6,690 bases of DNA from an uncultured Dialister sp. GTDB lineage: Bacteria; Bacillota; Negativicutes; Veillonellales; Dialisteraceae. Of this stretch, positions 5,475 through 6,690 are shown in pieces. Position 1 is the stretch's first letter. Each line of letters begins with the position of its first letter. The notes beneath the pieces are model-generated. The model did no database searches. It was given only the letters and a program-made list of their open reading frames with translations, and had not been told where the DNA came from. A program made the position numbers and the translations under genes. Location of the stretch: NCBI GenBank assembly GCA_900545365.1, contig UQYL01000044.1, forward strand, positions 1 through 6,690, written 5' to 3'.

Positions 5475-6035
5475 ATGATCGCATTCCTCAGTTCCCTCGC
5501 CTTCGTCGTGCTCGCCGAAATGGGCGACAAGACCCAGCTCCTGGCCATCGCCTTCGCCACGAAATTCCCGTGGAAGACCGTCATGGCCGCCGTCATCGCC
5601 GCCACCGCCGTGAACCACCTTCTCGCGGTCATCGTCGGTGAATGGCTCACCAACTACATCCCCATGGACTGGATCCACATCGCCGCGTCCATCGCCTTCA
5701 TCATCTTCGGTCTCTGGACCATCCGCGGCGACAAGATCACCGACGACGACCAGAAAGAACGCTGCAAAAATCCCTTCTGGACCGTGGCCGTCGCCTTCTT
5801 CCTCGCCGAAATGGGCGACAAGACCCAGCTCGCCACCATCACCCTGGCGGCGCAGTTCCACACCATCCTCCCCGTATGGTGCGGCACCCTCCTCGGCATG
5901 ATCATCGCCGACGGCTTCGGCATCATCGTCGGCACCGTCCTCGGCAAGCGCATTCCCGAACGCACCGTCAAATGGCCCGCCGCCGTCATCTTCATCCTCT
6001 GCGGCATCTGGGGCCTCTGGGAAACGCTCCTCTGA
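5475..6035 (+). CDS. UPF0016/GDT1 (TMEM165) family Mn2+ exporter
   Basis: This 186-residue inner-membrane protein belongs to the family that exports Mn2+ in bacteria (MneA/MntX type) and serves as Golgi Mn/Ca transporter in eukaryotes. It has the diagnostic duplicated E-x-G-D-K-T motif: LAEMGDKTQL with Glu15 and Asp18, and again with Glu112 and Asp115. Each is within a hydrophobic helix, and the two halves are joined by an acidic/charged loop (about 84-99, DKITDDDQKERCK). About six membrane segments are expected, as in the family. I take the ATG at 5475, which has AGGGAGG 9 nt upstream. The upstream in-frame TTG at 5439 lies at the end of the terminator and has no ribosome binding site. The gene sits directly under a Mn2+ riboswitch, which independently supports the substrate. 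It is monocistronic and convergent with the gdx-like gene. Confidence 0.95.
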   Translation: MIAFLSSLAFVVLAEMGDKTQLLAIAFATKFPWKTVMAAVIAATAVNHLLAVIVGEWLTNYIPMDWIHIAASIAFIIFGLWTIRGDKITDDDQKERCKNPFWTVAVAFFLAEMGDKTQLATITLAAQFHTILPVWCGTLLGMIIADGFGIIVGTVLGKRIPERTVKWPAAVIFILCGIWGLWETLL

Positions 6036-6046
6036 TATTCTTTTCG

Positions 6047-6076
6047 AAAAGCCTGCCTTCCGCGGCGGGCTTTTTT
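6047..6076 (+). terminator. Intrinsic terminator of the Mn exporter gene
   Basis: An 11-bp stem, AAAAGCCTGCC with GGCGGGCTTTT (6047-6057 with 6064-6074), has one G-U pair on the plus strand, a 6-nt loop and six T (6071-6076). On the minus strand it has a C-A mismatch and only four T. It may still serve weakly for the convergent gdx-like gene, for which I see no other terminator. Confidence 0.85.
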
Positions 6077-6080
6077 CATG

Positions 6081-6404
6081 CTATTCCCCGGACGTCAGCT
6101 TCAGTCCCACGATGCCCGTGAGAAGAAGCGCCGCGAAAAAACAGCGCGCCGGCGTCACGGGCTCCCGGAAAAGCGCGATCCCCGCGAGAAACGCCCCCGC
6201 GGCGCCGATGCCCGTCCACACCACATACGCCGTCCCGATGGGCAGCGCCTTCGCCGCCTGCGCCAGAAAAAAGAAACTCGCCAGCATCCCCGCCACCGCC
6301 GCTGCCGTGTACGGCAGCACCGTGAACCCGTGAGAATACTTCAGACACACCGACCACTGCACCTCCAGCAGCCCGGCGATCAAAAGATCGAGCCACGCTC
6401 CCAT
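6081..6404 (-). CDS. gdx: Small multidrug resistance (SMR) transporter, Gdx/SugE guanidinium-exporter type
   Basis: The product is a 107-residue four-helix membrane protein that acts as an antiparallel dimer and exchanges protons for substrate. The signatures are of the Gdx (formerly SugE) branch: W-x6-GLLEVQW with the essential Glu14 in helix 1, LKYSHGFT at 22-29, LPIGTAYVVWTGIGAAG in helix 3, and IVGLKL at the end. Gdx proteins export guanidinium, whereas EmrE-branch members export polyaromatic cations; the GTAYxVWTGIGAxG pattern points to Gdx. I chose the ATG at 6404, which has AAAGGAGG 7 nt upstream and gives the standard SMR length. A longer in-frame reading to 6491 would run through the structured leader. 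An out-of-frame ATG at 6409 is too close to the ribosome binding site. SMR proteins can be paired genes, but here there is only one, so a homodimer is expected. Confidence 0.92.
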   Translation of the reverse strand: MGAWLDLLIAGLLEVQWSVCLKYSHGFTVLPYTAAAVAGMLASFFFLAQAAKALPIGTAYVVWTGIGAAGAFLAGIALFREPVTPARCFFAALLLTGIVGLKLTSGE

Positions 6405-6425
6405 GGCATATCCTCCTTTGTACAC

Positions 6426-6512
6426 AAAACAAAAAAAGCACCTGCGCCGCACATCTTCAAAGGCCTTACGATGTGCGGGACAAATGCTCATTTACCCGGC
6501 GGCAAATCTGCC
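6426..6512 (-). promoter_or_regulatory. Structured leader of the gdx-like gene, class unassigned
   Basis: On the minus strand the leader folds by eye into a small GGCA-x4-TGCC hairpin (6512-6501), hairpin H1 (CGGG and AAAT arms with ATTT and CCCG, 6498-6476, loop GAGC), and H2, a perfect 9-bp stem CCGCACATC/GATGTGCGG (6478-6470 with 6455-6447). H2 has a 14-nt loop containing AAGGCCTT. H1 and H2 compete for 6476-6478. Nine nucleotides after H2 there is a run of seven T (6437-6431), then the ribosome binding site. Gdx genes are often under guanidine riboswitches, but I do not find the guanidine-I CTAGGG core or the paired ACGR loops of guanidine-II. Function is therefore open. Confidence 0.45.
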
Positions 6513-6515
6513 CGT

Positions 6516-6544
6516 ATCTTAGCACAGGCAAAATAAAAATACAA
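6516..6544 (-). promoter_or_regulatory. Possible promoter of the gdx-like gene
   Basis: On the minus strand, -35 TTGTAT (6544-6539), a 17-bp spacer and -10 TAAGAT (6521-6516). Both boxes are imperfect. Initiation near 6509 would give a leader of about 105 nt containing H1 and H2. Confidence 0.4.
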
Positions 6545-6556
6545 ACGCCTGCGTTT
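6543..6556. promoter_or_regulatory. Palindrome AAACGC-CT-GCGTTT overlapping the possible -35
   Basis: A perfect 6-bp dyad with a 2-bp centre. It overlaps two bases of the predicted -35 (6539-6544) of the gdx-like gene, the position of a repressor operator. No regulator gene is next to it, so its role is unproven. Confidence 0.3.
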
Positions 6557-6639
6557 CAACGAACAGTGCCTGCCAGGAAATACTTTTCTCACTCTGCGGT
6601 GCGTTTTTCATTTGCGCTGCTTTCTTTTTCATCCCTTTT

Positions 6640-6683
6640 GGTGCGGGCTCACACACTTCGCTGCCGCGGGAGTTTCATTTTTC
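6640..6683 (-). repeat. Dispersed repeat, copy 2 (inverted partner of 81-124)
   Basis: Read on the minus strand, this 44-nt segment matches 81-124 at about 37 of 44 positions with no gap, including CTCCCGCGGCA and GAAGTGTGTG. It lies in a gene-free stretch close to the window end and may continue beyond it. Confidence 0.6.
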
Positions 6684-6690
6684 TATGATT

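Larger units (their letters stand above)
6505..6690. other. Gene-free right end of the window
   Basis: I see no supported gene. The open frame at 6473-6688 has no recognisable protein character and overlaps the gdx leader. The stretch contains the possible gdx promoter, a perfect 6+6 palindrome (6543-6556) and the inverted repeat copy (6640-6683). Confidence 0.55.

Noticed and set aside
6426..6478. H2 plus T-run as a standard intrinsic terminator upstream of the gdx-like gene
   Set aside because: The T-run starts nine bases after the stem instead of directly at its base, and no alternative strong stem ends at the T-run. I therefore list it only as a structured leader.
6405..6491. N-terminal extension of the SMR protein to 136 residues
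   Set aside because: It would translate the structured leader and T-run, has no ribosome binding site, and exceeds the tightly conserved SMR length of about 105-110 residues.
6473..6688. 71-residue plus-strand open frame at the right end
   Set aside because: It lacks a ribosome binding site and domain character, overlaps the gdx leader and the dispersed repeat, and is most likely non-coding.

Overview
The window reads as an ordinary, compactly organised chromosomal segment of a GC-rich Firmicute with low-GC-type regulation. T-box and yybP-ykoY leader RNAs, AGGAGG-type ribosome binding sites, -35/-10 promoters with 17-bp spacers and U-tailed intrinsic terminators all point to Firmicutes. The lipoprotein-type branched-chain amino acid binding protein combined with high GC suggests a Negativicute (Selenomonas/Megasphaera/Veillonella side). 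That placement is inference from style, not from a marker gene. No phage, transposase, CRISPR or toxin-antitoxin genes are visible.

Layout, left to right. Positions 1-261 hold no gene, only a long near-perfect hairpin, one copy of a dispersed repeat and a short direct repeat. Then come truA (minus strand, 287-1093) and a branched-chain amino acid ABC-transporter binding lipoprotein (minus, 1253-2407). The lipoprotein gene is preceded by a roughly 330-nt T-box leader with an apparent Ile (AUC) specifier and, unusually, two consecutive antiterminator/terminator modules. A divergent lipid/diacylglycerol kinase-family gene follows (plus, GTG start, 2961-4088). It converges on a metallo-dipeptidase of family M19 (minus, 4158-5147). 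Divergent from the dipeptidase is a manganese exporter of the UPF0016/GDT1 family (plus, 5475-6035), controlled by a yybP-ykoY Mn2+ riboswitch with a clear terminator platform. It converges on a small multidrug resistance protein of the Gdx/SugE guanidinium-exporter type (minus, 6081-6404). That gene has a structured leader that I cannot assign to a known riboswitch class. Positions 6505-6690 carry a second, inverted copy of the repeat seen at the left end.

Every gene appears to be its own transcription unit: most have a recognisable promoter and nearly all are followed by a hairpin-plus-U-tract terminator. There is no multi-gene operon, so the genes are linked by theme at most. Three of the six are small-molecule transport functions (branched-chain amino acids in, Mn2+ out, guanidinium out). 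Two of these have clear RNA sensors and the third has a candidate. The most notable features are the duplicated T-box decision module, the unassigned structured leader of the gdx-like gene, and the inverted dispersed repeats at the two ends. I see no convincing wholly new multi-gene system.
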